From NCBI GenBank assembly GCA_963662575.1, contig OY759723.1:310001-374000 (forward strand): a DNA stretch of 64,000 nt, in the 5' to 3' direction. This document shows positions 36,103-45,271 of this stretch, in pieces. The DNA is from Bin5 sp963662575. Lineage in GTDB: Bacteria; Chloroflexota; Anaerolineae; Caldilineales; Caldilineaceae. Each line of letters begins with the position of its first letter. Positions within the stretch are counted from its first letter, which is position 1. The notes beneath the pieces are model-generated. The model worked only from the letters and a program-made list of their open reading frames with translations. It was not told where the DNA came from and searched no databases. Position numbers and translations under genes: made by a program.

Positions 36103-36477
36103 ATGAGCAACCTGCAGATCATTCATGACGATGCCGGACAACCGATGTTTGCCGTGCTTCCCTGGCGTGAGTATGTGCGTTTGGCACAGGAAGAAGCCGC
36201 CGAGGCGATCTTGAGCGATGAAGAAGTCTATGATCTTGCAATTGAAGAAGAGAGCGAATCCTTTCCCATTGAAGTGGTCGACCGACTCTTGTCAGGCGTA
36301 AGCCCGATCAAAGTGTATCGAGAGCATCGCGGAATGAGTCAGAAGGAGTTGGCTGCCGCAACCAACATTAGCCCGGCTTTCCTCTCCCATATTGAGACGA
36401 GGAGGCGCGTCGGCTCTGCCAAGACGCTGGCCTCGATTGCTCATGCTCTGGAAGTAAGCCTGGACGACCTTGTGTAA
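36103..36477 (+). CDS. HigA-like XRE-family antitoxin
   Basis: The 124-residue protein has a Phd-like N-terminal segment (LQIIHDDAGQPMFAVLPWREYVRLAQ). An acidic linker leads to a Cro/C1-type helix-turn-helix at about 70-122 (VYREHRGMSQKELAAATNISPAFLSHIETRRRVGSAKTLASIAHALEVSLDDL). This domain combination is common in antitoxins paired with RelE-type toxins. It follows the broken toxin by 13 bp, with AGGAGG in the toxin's last codons. It should bind its own promoter upstream of the toxin remnant. The reading frame is intact and free of stops, unlike its partner. Confidence 0.85.
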   Translation: MSNLQIIHDDAGQPMFAVLPWREYVRLAQEEAAEAILSDEEVYDLAIEEESESFPIEVVDRLLSGVSPIKVYREHRGMSQKELAAATNISPAFLSHIETRRRVGSAKTLASIAHALEVSLDDLV

Positions 36478-36533
36478 AGGGTCTTGGCCGACAAGAAAAG
36501 CGGTACTTCGGAGCAGGTGGCCGGTGCCTGGAA

Positions 36534-37454
36534 TCAATCGAAGCTGAGTTCGGCAAGCGCGATGCCGCTCTCTCCGGCGACCGAGTAGAGCAGATAGAAT
36601 CGGTCGTCTTCCTGGTAGATGCCGGGGTCGCGCAGTTGGCGTGCAGGTTCGTGAATCGCCCCGCGCTGGGACGGTTCCAGTGGCAGGCTGACGCCTTCAT
36701 AGTCGGTCTCTGGCTGCAGGATGGAGAATGGCGCGGAGGCCTTCCACTCACTCCAGTCAGGGCGCAGGTCGATCGTCGAGCAGACGATATGCTCCGGACA
36801 ATCTCCGGCGCGGGAATAGAAGACGTAGAGGATGTCGTCGCGCACGAGTAGGGCGGTATGCCTCTGGTTGCGATCAAAGAGGACCGGTCCCGGTTCGAAA
36901 TTGGTGCGCCCGTCGCGGCTGCGGAAAAGGATTCCAGGCATTCCCAGCGCGTAGACCCAACCGTCGGCGGAGTCGGGATAGCGGAAGACCCTAAAATAGC
37001 TAGGACCGAGGATCTCGTTGTCGGACGTAAAATGGATACCGTCCTCTGAGGTTGCCAGCAGTGAACGCTGCCCTTCCAAAATAGGAAACCTTAGCTTCAG
37101 CGGATCGGCGTCAAGCTCTTGCGGCCGCACAAACGGTCCGTGATAGTACATCAGAATGCGCCGGTTCTCTTCGTCGATATGCAGGTCAGGGCTGGCGATA
37201 TGGTTGTAGCAGGGTGTCTGCTCCAGACGCAGCGTTCCGGGCGCGTAAACGGTCCACGGCCCTGTCAGCGCGTCGGCATAGGCCAGGCGGATAGATTTGC
37301 CCTGATGGTGGGCGAAGTAGAGGTAGTATTGGCCTAGTGGATTCGGCAGCCAGTCCGGGGCGCGCAGGAGTGAGGGCCCGTTGATATTGGCGCCGATGGA
37401 CTCGTTCAGCGCTGGTGTGATGATGGGATTGGTAGAAGAGCGCTTTACCTGCAT
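36534..37454 (-). CDS. GH43-like five-bladed beta-propeller glycosidase
   Basis: The 306-residue protein has the repeated beta-blade pattern of the GH43/GH32-like superfamily: NPIITP near the start, INGPSLLRAPDWLPNPLGQYYLYFAHHQGKSIRLAYAD, HIASPDLHIDEENRRILMYYHG, SLLATSEDGIHF, LLVRDDILYVFYSRAG and a last LRDPGIYQEDDRFYLLYSVAGESGIALAEL. The acidic residues in RAPDW, ASPDLH and LRDPGIY are candidates for the catalytic set, but the assignment is uncertain. No signal peptide is present, so it would act in the cytosol on imported oligosaccharides or be a remote homologue with another role. GGGAG lies upstream of the ATG. It follows the PcRGLX-like gene on the same strand after ~120 bp. Confidence 0.72.
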   Translation of the reverse strand: MQVKRSSTNPIITPALNESIGANINGPSLLRAPDWLPNPLGQYYLYFAHHQGKSIRLAYADALTGPWTVYAPGTLRLEQTPCYNHIASPDLHIDEENRRILMYYHGPFVRPQELDADPLKLRFPILEGQRSLLATSEDGIHFTSDNEILGPSYFRVFRYPDSADGWVYALGMPGILFRSRDGRTNFEPGPVLFDRNQRHTALLVRDDILYVFYSRAGDCPEHIVCSTIDLRPDWSEWKASAPFSILQPETDYEGVSLPLEPSQRGAIHEPARQLRDPGIYQEDDRFYLLYSVAGESGIALAELSFD

Positions 37455-37574
37455 CAGGCATCTCCCGAAGAGTGTAATTGCCCGTTGTCGGCTCCGGTTT
37501 TTCGGAAATCCGGCAACGGGCGTACAGCGCCGCCTGCAAGGCAGTAATCGGAAAAACAGATCTCCCGCCGCCTA

Positions 37575-39821
37575 TCAGGCTGCGCCTGGATAGGGATACT
37601 CGTACCAGTCCAGCAGGCCCAGAGGAGCGGCAGCGCCGGCGTAGAGTATCAGGGATGTGTATTTGTCGGCGAAGATGCGTCCGCCGCCGACGCCGTCAAT
37701 GACTGCGCCGGAGGGATCGGCGAATTTGGGGCCGCCTTCCTTACCTTCCAAGTTAGCCATCAACGCAGCGAAGGTGTTGGCCGCGACTTTCAGATAGCGC
37801 TCGTCGCCGCTGACGCGCCAGGCGTAGGTGAGCGCTTCCAGCGCATGGGGCGTGGGCGCGGTCCGCTGAAGGGACGGGAGCTCTTTGTAATAGAAGACCC
37901 CGTCCGGTCCGAGACAGTGTTCTATGAGATCATCCATCACCGACACAATTAGTTGCTTCACCCTCTCGTCGTCTTCGATGAGCAGATAGCGGGCAAAAGA
38001 GCAGACGGTCAGGGAGATCATGAAGGGCACGCGGGGCATGGTGTGGCTGGTATAGGGGGCGAGGAGCGCGCCATATTCGTCATGCCAGTCCAGGAACATC
38101 TCGATCAGCCGCTGGGATTCGTCGCGCCAGCGTTGTTCGCCGGTGCCGAGCCAGAGGCCGACATAGGCGCGCAGGGCCCATCCCCCTTCACGCACGGATG
38201 CCTCACCCAACTGACGCATTGAAGGCAAGGCCATGTGGCGGAGAATATTTTCGCCGATTGAGTTGGCCGCGTCCAGGCTTTCCCTGCGACCGGTGAGGAA
38301 GTAGTAGTCCAGAAAGCCTTCGGACCATTCGTGGGACGGCGTGCATCTTCCGGTGGCGTGGTAGCGGGTGTGGATACGCAGGCCGCCATCGATCAGCGGG
38401 TCCGGATGGTGGTGACAGAAGTCTACGTCGAGCCAGTGTTGGGTGCTGACCAGGGCGGAATCGAGGGCGCGGCGCTGGCCAGTGAGGGCATAGAAGAGGG
38501 TGCAGGCGTGGGGTCGATCGTACTCGTTGTTGACCCAGACGTTTTCGCCGCCACCGCGGCCCTGATTGGTATAGCCGGAATCGGGCGCGTCGCCGAAATG
38601 CATCATACCCAGCGCTTTGGGGCGTCCATCGTGCAGGTTATTGAGATCCGTGTAGAGGCGACGGGGCAGATTCTCGGGGAAATAGGTCTCGATCCAGGTG
38701 TTGTTGGCCCGGTACCAATCGACCGGCAACGAAGGTCGATCCGGGAGTTGGAACTGCAGGCTGCGCTGGCTCAGATCGTCGAGGGGTGTGTCGGGCGCGT
38801 GGAAGTGGAGCTGGATGCGGTGGGTCTTGGCCATGCCCTGCAGGATCGGGGCAGGCGTTTCTCCGGCGGGGTAGAGCCAGCAGGCGATGCCCTGTTTGTG
38901 GCCGTGCAGTCTTTTGGGGAAGTTTTGGTGGGCCTGGTGGATGGAGAGGCAGAGTCCGCTCTGCTCATTGCGCCAGTCGGTCCAGAAGTCGCCGTAGTAG
39001 GAGTCGATAAAATGCTCATTGGACTGATAGAGCATGGTTTCGGTGTCCAGGGTCTGAGAGACTTCGTTCTCGCTCTGGCTGATGGCGGTTTTGTACCAGC
39101 CTTCGCCCAGAGCGAGTTGGGGCGCGTTGCCGGCTTGCTCGGCCGCAAAGTCCAGGCGGAGGCTTTGCAGGGTCACCTGTTCTGTATCCAACGTGTGGAG
39201 GAACTGGTGCTCCACTTCTATGTAGGCTTTGCCGGCGTAGGCGGTGATGCGGCCGCGCAGCTCCAGGAAGTCGCTGCCGTCGGGTTGCAGGTGGCGGCCG
39301 CGTACGAGAATGACGGCACGGAGCGGTCCTGCCTCGTCGATCTCCAGTTCGACGGCGCCGCTGCTGCTATCGGCCGCGGCAGCATCGGTCTCCATAGTGA
39401 ATCCGGCGAATGGTTCGGGCCACGCCGGCCCCCCGGCGAGGACGACATCCTGCACGGGGAGGAAGCCCTCCCGCGGCACGCGAAAACGCAGTGGACCGGT
39501 GTCGACCAGCAGGCCGCCAGCATCCTCCGTCACGTGCACCTGCTGCGACGGCTGCGGTGCCGGACCAGAAGCAGTGCGGAAGTTGAGCGTCTTGGACAGG
39601 TTGCCGGGAAGGTCCGGTTGGAGGTGGACGAGCAGCCACTTGACGCTGCCGTCGGACCAGTGGCCTAGGGCGCGCTGTTGAGATGGCAACGCTTCGCCGT
39701 CGTCCTCGATGACAAGTTGGGCAGCATCGGTCAGTTTGCCCTGTGCAAAGGGTATGCTGACTGTGACCGGTTCGGCGAAGCGATCAAATTGGGAAAGTTT
39801 TTCGAAATGGAGGGTGCTCAC
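37575..39821 (-). CDS. PcRGLX/YetA-like glycan-degrading protein (rhamnogalacturonan exolyase type)
   Basis: The 748-residue protein resembles the PcRGLX/YetA family, which includes an exo-acting rhamnogalacturonan lyase. An N-terminal beta-sandwich (PVTVSIPFAQGKLTDAAQLVIEDDG, HWSDGSVKWLLVHLQPDLP) and a central beta-rich region (about 85-390) are followed by a large alpha/alpha barrel-like C-terminal half. That half contains ENVWVNNEYDRPHACTLFYALTGQRRALDSALVSTQHWLDVDFCHHHPDP, CTPSHEWSEGFLDYYFLTGRRE and LRAYVGLWLGTGEQRWRDESQRLIEMFL. No signal peptide is visible. The assignment rests on overall layout and a few conserved stretches, so substrate and mechanism are tentative. The start is a GTG at 39821 with AAGGAG upstream. 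Together with the GH43-like and GH4 genes it suggests pectin-fragment use. Confidence 0.68.
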   Translation of the reverse strand: MSTLHFEKLSQFDRFAEPVTVSIPFAQGKLTDAAQLVIEDDGEALPSQQRALGHWSDGSVKWLLVHLQPDLPGNLSKTLNFRTASGPAPQPSQQVHVTEDAGGLLVDTGPLRFRVPREGFLPVQDVVLAGGPAWPEPFAGFTMETDAAAADSSSGAVELEIDEAGPLRAVILVRGRHLQPDGSDFLELRGRITAYAGKAYIEVEHQFLHTLDTEQVTLQSLRLDFAAEQAGNAPQLALGEGWYKTAISQSENEVSQTLDTETMLYQSNEHFIDSYYGDFWTDWRNEQSGLCLSIHQAHQNFPKRLHGHKQGIACWLYPAGETPAPILQGMAKTHRIQLHFHAPDTPLDDLSQRSLQFQLPDRPSLPVDWYRANNTWIETYFPENLPRRLYTDLNNLHDGRPKALGMMHFGDAPDSGYTNQGRGGGENVWVNNEYDRPHACTLFYALTGQRRALDSALVSTQHWLDVDFCHHHPDPLIDGGLRIHTRYHATGRCTPSHEWSEGFLDYYFLTGRRESLDAANSIGENILRHMALPSMRQLGEASVREGGWALRAYVGLWLGTGEQRWRDESQRLIEMFLDWHDEYGALLAPYTSHTMPRVPFMISLTVCSFARYLLIEDDERVKQLIVSVMDDLIEHCLGPDGVFYYKELPSLQRTAPTPHALEALTYAWRVSGDERYLKVAANTFAALMANLEGKEGGPKFADPSGAVIDGVGGGRIFADKYTSLILYAGAAAPLGLLDWYEYPYPGAA

Positions 39822-40113
39822 TTTGCTTGATCTCCTTGTATGCGCGCTCAGGCAGTGATTTTCCCGCGAGAAGGTCCGGCTTATTCAGTTGCGAGCAAAT
39901 TGGTAAGGCAATTGTCCGCGAACTTATGTCAGAATTTTGGGTACAGGGCAGGAGGTATCTGCACGATCGTACCAGCAGTGTGATCTCATTGCAAGGTTGG
40001 CGGACATGCGCTCCGGGGCAGGTCGTTGGGATCGGTTGGGGACTCGTGTTAGAATGGCTACAGAACAGTTGTATTATGCGCGGGCGAGAGTTTGCTTTGC
40101 AAGAGGAGGGAAC

Positions 40114-41100
40114 ATGGAACCAGCAAAGCTGGCGTCAGACGTTCCTCAGACACAGATAGATTCATCCCAATCGAACGGGTCTACCACCGCCAATGATGGT
40201 GCGCCGCGCGACAAACAGGTGAATCCCTGGGCGCCTGATGAAGGGCGGTGTGTCACATTAGAAGAGTACTGGGCCAAGTGGTATGAAAACCCCTACCCTG
40301 ACATTGACGTCAGCTATGAATGGAATAATGGCATATTGGAGGCAAAGCCTTTGGCAAACAAGCCTCAACTTGATCTTGGAAACTGGTTTCTTGACCTTCT
40401 GCGCCGCTATCTGGAAACGCACGAAGTCGCCGAACTGATCAATATGGAGACCGGCTTTTTCATGACAATGGCAGACTCTCAGGAGCCGTCGGGGACACGT
40501 AGAGCAGTTCGCAAACCGGATATCGGCATAATTCTGAATAGCAACCCCGTTTCTTGGGGACGAATTGACCAGCGCTCCTTTGCTGGCGTTTGCGACGCCG
40601 TTGTAGAGTTTCTTTCGGACTCCACACAGACAGAGGTGCGGCGGGACACAGAGGAGAAGAAGAGAGACTACGCGCTGGCCGGGGTAAAGGAATATACAAT
40701 ACTCGATCCAAGCGGCGAGCACATGCACTTTTACCACCTGACGCCGCAGGAACGATACGAGGAGATTCAGCCCGACGCCGAGGAAGTGATCCACTCGGAA
40801 GTGCTGCCAGGTTTTCAGTTTCGGATTGGGGATCTGTGGAGGTTGCCGAGGTTGGCAGAGTTGGCTCTTGACGATGTGTATGCCGGGTATGTAATTCCTG
40901 ACTTGAAGGTCGCCGTCAACGATGCCGAAAAGGCAAAGACACAGATCGAGGAAGAAGCGCGGCGCGCCGATGCCGCAGCGCAACGCGCCGATGCCGAAGC
41001 GCAGCGCGCCGATGTCGAAAGTGCGGCTCGCCAGCAGGCAGTGGAACGGGTGCAGGAATTGGAGGCAGAATTGGCTCGTCTGCGCCGTCGCAGTTCCTGA
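40114..41100 (+). CDS. Uma2 family protein with C-terminal coiled coil
   Basis: The 328-residue protein has a Uma2 core at about 55-235: LEEYWAKWYENPYPDIDVSYEWNNGILEAKPL, VRKPDIGIIL, CDAVVEFLSDST, EKKRDYALAGVKEYTILDP. These include the putative PD-(D/E)XK metal ligands. From about 270 the sequence becomes a charged coiled coil with an imperfect seven-residue repeat (RRADAAA, QRADAEA, QRADVES), ending in LEAELARLRRRS. The reading frame is open far upstream, but the ATG at 40114 has AGAGGAGGG right before it. It is the second Uma2 gene in the window and shares only the core and coiled-coil design with the first. The 292 bp upstream, divergent from the PcRGLX-like gene, hold no gene. Confidence 0.82.
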   Translation: MEPAKLASDVPQTQIDSSQSNGSTTANDGAPRDKQVNPWAPDEGRCVTLEEYWAKWYENPYPDIDVSYEWNNGILEAKPLANKPQLDLGNWFLDLLRRYLETHEVAELINMETGFFMTMADSQEPSGTRRAVRKPDIGIILNSNPVSWGRIDQRSFAGVCDAVVEFLSDSTQTEVRRDTEEKKRDYALAGVKEYTILDPSGEHMHFYHLTPQERYEEIQPDAEEVIHSEVLPGFQFRIGDLWRLPRLAELALDDVYAGYVIPDLKVAVNDAEKAKTQIEEEARRADAAAQRADAEAQRADVESAARQQAVERVQELEAELARLRRRSS

Positions 41101-41355
41101 ACACATCTCGAAACAGAAAATCCCTGACCCAATGATGACGACTTTTCCTCGTCGGTTCGGTAAGAGCTTGGCGGCGCATGTTCAGGTTGCCAACTCCAGA
41201 ACTTGACGATCATTTGTGTTGGCGCTGCAGAGGGATCCATTTCCGAAATATTGTTGCACAAAGAGGGGGCAATACCTCTTGCAGCTCTTCGATAGAGCGG
41301 AGCTTGGGTCGTTCTGTCCCCCTCCATTCACCCTGTCATTCGAGGAGTAATCGAT

Positions 41356-42723
41356 ATGCCACCCAATATTCTCTTTCTGATGAGCGACGAGCACCGCGCC
41401 GACATCACTGGCTACGAGGGCGATCAGGTCGTGCGAACGCCCACGCTGGACGGTCTGGCGGAGACGGGCGTGGTGTTCAGAAATGCTTATGCAGCTTCGC
41501 CAATCTGTATACCGGGCCGGCAGGCGATGATGTCGGGCCAGTTTCCGCGCACGTGCGGCTGCGAAATTTTTGCCCAGGACCTGCCGGTGGGCCACATGAC
41601 GTTTGCCCGCCGTTTCAGTCAGTACGCGTATCACACGGTGGCGGCAGGCAAGCTGCATCACACGGGGACGGACCAGATGCAGGGTTGGAGCCAGCGCATC
41701 GGGTCGGCGATGCAGGTGGGCCCGCATTTTGTCGCCGACCGGGACGAGGACTCGTTTGCGCGTCACACGAGAGGGCTGTCTTCGGTGAAATGGAGCGACA
41801 CGAAGGAGGTGCTGCGGGCGGGCGTGGGCCACTCGCCCCACATCATCCAGGACGAGTACGCATTGACCGGCGCGCTCGACTGCATTGAGCAGTACTTCAC
41901 CGACCCGTACTACGACCGGCAGCAGCCGGACCGGCCTCTTCTGCTGAAATTGAGCCTGAATCAACCGCACTACCCGTACTTCACGAGTGAAGAGAAGTTC
42001 ACATACTATTTGAACCGGGTGGAGCCGTTTCTGGATGAGCAGGTGTTCGACCATCCTTTTCTGGGGCAGAAGCAGGTGCGGCCGGGCGTTGATGCCTCGC
42101 CGCGGGAGTTGCGTCGGGCCGTGGCCGGCTACTACGGTATGATCGAGAGGATGGACGAGATGTACGGCTCGCTGTTGCGCGCATTGGAGCACGCGGGCCA
42201 GGATCTTGACGACTGGATCATCGTTTACACGAGCGACCACGGCGAGATGCTGGGCGAGCACGGCATCTGGGAGAAGCAGAAGTTTTTTGAGGCGAGCGCG
42301 CGCGTGCCGCTGATCATCCGCTGGCCCAGGTCATTTGGCGGCGGCAGGGTGGTTGAGGAAAACGTCAACCTGTGCGACCTGTTCGCCACGCTGTGCGATC
42401 TGTGCGAGATCCCGATACCGGAGGGGCTGGACAGCCGCAGTTTGGCGCCGCTTTTGCAGGGCGATGGGGGAGACTGGCGCAACGAAAGTGTCAGTCAGTT
42501 TGGGGCGCGCAATCTGATGATCAAATGGGATGACCTGAAGTACCAATATTACGGTGAAAAGATGCCGGAGGTGCTGTTCGATCTGGAACGGGACCCGTCG
42601 GAGCGGCAGAACTTCATTGACGAGAGCCGTTATGCCGAGATGCTGGGGGAGTTCCGACAGAGGCGTTTCGAGTTGGGTTTCGGGCCCGGCGCGCAGGAGG
42701 GGTATGTGAATGCGGGGTATTGA
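41356..42723 (+). CDS. Type I sulfatase
   Basis: This 455-residue sulfatase hydrolyses sulfate esters. It has the N-terminal metal site PPNILFLMSDEHRAD, the formylglycine signature CIPGRQAMMSGQFPRTCG with Cys51 as the residue to be converted, GKLHHTG, and the second metal site YTSDHGEMLGEHGIWEKQKFFE. There is no signal peptide, so it is either cytosolic or exported by another route. The formylglycine-generating enzyme is not in the window. The substrate is unknown; N-linked choline-sulfatase-like or glycan sulfatases share this layout. It is followed 9 bp later by the AlbA_2 gene. A second sulfatase starts at 63242. Confidence 0.92.
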   Translation: MPPNILFLMSDEHRADITGYEGDQVVRTPTLDGLAETGVVFRNAYAASPICIPGRQAMMSGQFPRTCGCEIFAQDLPVGHMTFARRFSQYAYHTVAAGKLHHTGTDQMQGWSQRIGSAMQVGPHFVADRDEDSFARHTRGLSSVKWSDTKEVLRAGVGHSPHIIQDEYALTGALDCIEQYFTDPYYDRQQPDRPLLLKLSLNQPHYPYFTSEEKFTYYLNRVEPFLDEQVFDHPFLGQKQVRPGVDASPRELRRAVAGYYGMIERMDEMYGSLLRALEHAGQDLDDWIIVYTSDHGEMLGEHGIWEKQKFFEASARVPLIIRWPRSFGGGRVVEENVNLCDLFATLCDLCEIPIPEGLDSRSLAPLLQGDGGDWRNESVSQFGARNLMIKWDDLKYQYYGEKMPEVLFDLERDPSERQNFIDESRYAEMLGEFRQRRFELGFGPGAQEGYVNAGY

Positions 42724-42732
42724 GGAAAGCTG

Positions 42733-43914
42733 ATGGCTGCGGATGAGATTGCCCAAGTGGTTCAGGACGGCGAGACGATGTACGCCGAATTCAAATCGGC
42801 CGTGGCGCGCCCGGAGAGTCTGGCTACGGCGTTTATCTCCTTTCTGAACACAGAGGGCGGCGTGCTGTGGTTGGACATTGAAGACGACGGCACCGTTTCA
42901 GGCGTGATCGATGTAGATGCCGCCCAGCAGCGGGTAGACCAGATACTGGCAAATAACGTTACGCCTCGGGCCACGGCTTTTGTAGAACAGGTTGAGGTTG
43001 GAGGAAGGCGGCTTCTGAAGATCACGCTGTCTCGCGGGCTTGACCGGCCATATTACACACAGCGGGGCCAGTGTTATGTTCGTCAGAACTCGGGGAAGCG
43101 ATTGGCTTCACGCGAAGAGATTCGTCGTATGTATATGGCGGTGCGATCGTTTTATTTCGACGAGTCGGTTCTTACGGGGACCGGGCTGGCCGACGTGGAA
43201 TTGCCCGTTTTTGACGCCTTTCTGGCTGCGGCCTATGGACTGACTGAAGATACGGAACGGCCAGAAGAAGAGCTGGCGCGCTTGTTGCGCAATTTGAAGT
43301 GCATGGCTGGAGATGAACTCACGGTGGCGGGGGCGCTGCTTTTCGGGCGTAAACCACAGCGCATGCTACCGACGGCGCGTGTGGAATTCGCTCACTTCGC
43401 AGGAACCGCTGCAGGAGAAACTATACTCGACCGCAAAACTATTGACGGGCGGCTGCCGCAGCAGTTGGAGCAGGTGGAGAGCTTGCTGCGACTGCACCTG
43501 CGCAATGCCGGTGTCATCCGAGGATTCAAGCCAGAAGTGCAAACTGAGCTACCGTTGGAGATGCTGCGCGAGGCGCTGACCAATGCCCTTGTCCACCGGG
43601 ACTATTCGCTGTCTGCACCGGTGCGCGTCTTCCTATTTGAAGACAGGCTGGAGATACGCAGCCCCGGCCCATTGCCCAATAGTGTAACATTAGAAAATGT
43701 GCGCGCCGGTATTCACGTGGAGCGCAACCCGATCATACTCTCACTGATGTCCAAATTGGGGCTGATGACCAGGCTGGGCACGGGCATTGTGCGTATCTAT
43801 CGCCTCGCCGCGGAAAGGGGTCTGCCGGAACCGGAGTTGGAAGAGAGCGGCTCCGAATTCGTGGTCATCTTGTACCGGATGCCGGCGACGGACCGAAATC
43901 TGGAGAGGATTTAA
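42733..43914 (+). CDS. AlbA_2 (Schlafen-type) DNA-binding protein with GHKL ATPase-like C-terminus
   Basis: The 393-residue protein starts with an AlbA_2/divergent AAA_4 domain (ETMYAEFKSAVARPESLATAFISFLNTEGGVLWLDIEDDG and a CYVRQNSGKRLAS segment, about 12-135). A winged region follows, then a C-terminal GHKL-type domain (EMLREALTNALVHRDYSLSAPVRVFLFEDRLEIRSPGPLP, RNPIILSLMSKLGLMTRLGTGIVRIYRL). Such proteins are often annotated as RecG-like transcriptional regulators and are suspected of nucleic-acid binding or regulation. No function is proven. It starts 9 bp after the sulfatase and its stop overlaps the LOG gene start (TAATG), a sign of translational coupling. Confidence 0.85.
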   Translation: MAADEIAQVVQDGETMYAEFKSAVARPESLATAFISFLNTEGGVLWLDIEDDGTVSGVIDVDAAQQRVDQILANNVTPRATAFVEQVEVGGRRLLKITLSRGLDRPYYTQRGQCYVRQNSGKRLASREEIRRMYMAVRSFYFDESVLTGTGLADVELPVFDAFLAAAYGLTEDTERPEEELARLLRNLKCMAGDELTVAGALLFGRKPQRMLPTARVEFAHFAGTAAGETILDRKTIDGRLPQQLEQVESLLRLHLRNAGVIRGFKPEVQTELPLEMLREALTNALVHRDYSLSAPVRVFLFEDRLEIRSPGPLPNSVTLENVRAGIHVERNPIILSLMSKLGLMTRLGTGIVRIYRLAAERGLPEPELEESGSEFVVILYRMPATDRNLERI

Positions 43915-44672
43915 TGCAGAAAGGAAAGACCCAAGACGAATGTATTCTTGAATCCCCAGAAGGGGATGGCGAGCCGTTTACTGACAGCGATCCCTGGCGC
44001 GTGTTTCGCATCATGGGGGAATTTGTCGAGGGCTTCGACACGCTGGCAGGGTTGAGCGCTGCGATCTCGATTTTCGGGTCGGCGCGCACGCAGCCGGACG
44101 ATCCCAACTACGAGGCGGCTGTCGAGACGGCGCGCTTGTTGGTGGAGTCGGGTCTTTCGGTCATTACCGGCGGCGGGCCGGGCATCATGGAGGCAGGCAA
44201 TCGCGGCGCGCAGCAGGAGAAGGGCACATCGGTCGGCCTGGGCATTGAGCTTCCTTTCGAGCAAGGATTGAACGAATACGTCGACATTGGCATCGAGTTT
44301 CGCTACTTCTTTGTGCGCAAGTTGAACTTCGTCAAGTACTCGCAGGGATTTGTCATCTTCCCCGGCGGGTTCGGTACGCTGGACGAGCTGTTTGAGGCGT
44401 TGACGCTGATCCAGACTGGCAAGATCAGACAGTTCCCAGTTGTCCTCTACAACTCCGATTATTGGCGGGGCCTATTGGACTGGCTGCGCGGCACGATGTT
44501 GGCGGCGGGGAATATTTCTGCGCCTGATATCGAACTGATGCGGCTGGCGGATTCGCCGCAAGAGGTCCACGAGTTGATCTTGCAGGGCCTGTCGAGGCAG
44601 GCCAGCTGGTGCGAGAAGTCGGCCGCGGCCGCGCGTGCGGCCACGCGGCTGGCCCTGAAAGTGAGTAGATAG
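43914..44672 (+). CDS. LOG family (TIGR00730) Rossmann-fold protein
   Basis: LOG-family enzymes release cytokinin-type bases or, more broadly, hydrolyse purine nucleoside monophosphates. The 252-residue product has SIFGSARTQPDDP, the GGGPGIMEAGNRGA motif near 82-95 and the diagnostic FPGGFGTLDELFEALTLIQTGK (PGGxGTxxE). A ~40-residue acidic N-terminal extension precedes the core (residues 1-38), which is longer than in short LOG enzymes. It overlaps the AlbA_2 gene by one base and directly abuts the HEAT-repeat gene, so the three are one transcription unit. A nucleotide-related role for the set is possible. Confidence 0.88.
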   Translation: MQKGKTQDECILESPEGDGEPFTDSDPWRVFRIMGEFVEGFDTLAGLSAAISIFGSARTQPDDPNYEAAVETARLLVESGLSVITGGGPGIMEAGNRGAQQEKGTSVGLGIELPFEQGLNEYVDIGIEFRYFFVRKLNFVKYSQGFVIFPGGFGTLDELFEALTLIQTGKIRQFPVVLYNSDYWRGLLDWLRGTMLAAGNISAPDIELMRLADSPQEVHELILQGLSRQASWCEKSAAAARAATRLALKVSR

Positions 44673-45221
44673 ATGGCGCGTAGACGCAAGGGGCTGAACC
44701 GGCATCAGAAGACCGCATTCAAAGGCGGTGAACAGCGCGTGCGGGGGGAGATGATCGACCTCCTGATCGAGATGGCGGCCAGTAGGGATCCGGACGAACG
44801 GCTTCATGCCGCCGAAAATCTGTGTCCCTGCCACGTGCGAAGACGGGTTGAGGCGGCTTGGGGGGCGCTCTACCGGCTGATGCAGGATCCGGATGTACGG
44901 GTGCGGCGGGCGGCGTGGCATACATTGGAGGACGGAGGCTGCCCGAACGACCCGGCACTGGTGCCAGTTTTCGAGCGGGCGGTTGCCAACGAGACGGATA
45001 GCCAGGTGCGGCGCTGGGTAGAGCGGTTTGCGGCGCCGGCTCTGTCGGAGCGCGACCGGCAAGACTCGTTGCGGGCGGCCTACATGCCTTACGAGGAAGC
45101 AGGACGCTGCGACTTTTGCGGCGAAACAGGCTGCCGCGTGCGTACCGAATACGAGACGGAACTCAGTGGCAGTGGCGGCTCGAAGCGCTTCGCCCAGATT
45201 TGTCAGCGGTGCGATGAATAG
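44673..45221 (+). CDS. HEAT-repeat-like protein with C-terminal zinc-ribbon cysteines
   Basis: I do not recognise a named family. The 182-residue protein has a basic start (ARRRKGLNRHQKTAF). Two to three helical repeats of HEAT type follow at about 25-130 (LIEMAASRDPDERLHAAENL, ALYRLMQDPDVRVRRAAWHTLEDGG, ANETDSQVRRWVERFAAPAL). The tail carries four to five cysteines (CDFCGETGC and CQRC) that look like a zinc site. The start codon follows the stop of the LOG gene with no gap, so co-translation with it is likely. A scaffold or nucleic-acid-binding role is only a guess. Confidence 0.65.
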   Translation: MARRRKGLNRHQKTAFKGGEQRVRGEMIDLLIEMAASRDPDERLHAAENLCPCHVRRRVEAAWGALYRLMQDPDVRVRRAAWHTLEDGGCPNDPALVPVFERAVANETDSQVRRWVERFAAPALSERDRQDSLRAAYMPYEEAGRCDFCGETGCRVRTEYETELSGSGGSKRFAQICQRCDE

Positions 45222-45271
45222 TTGTCATAACTTTCCGCCGATAGTGGGACGCGGCGGCGCGTTTACCAGCC

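Noticed and set aside
36103..36477. HigA-like protein as a prophage repressor
   Set aside because: No integrase, phage structural genes or att-like repeats are present, and the broken RelE gene directly upstream explains it better.
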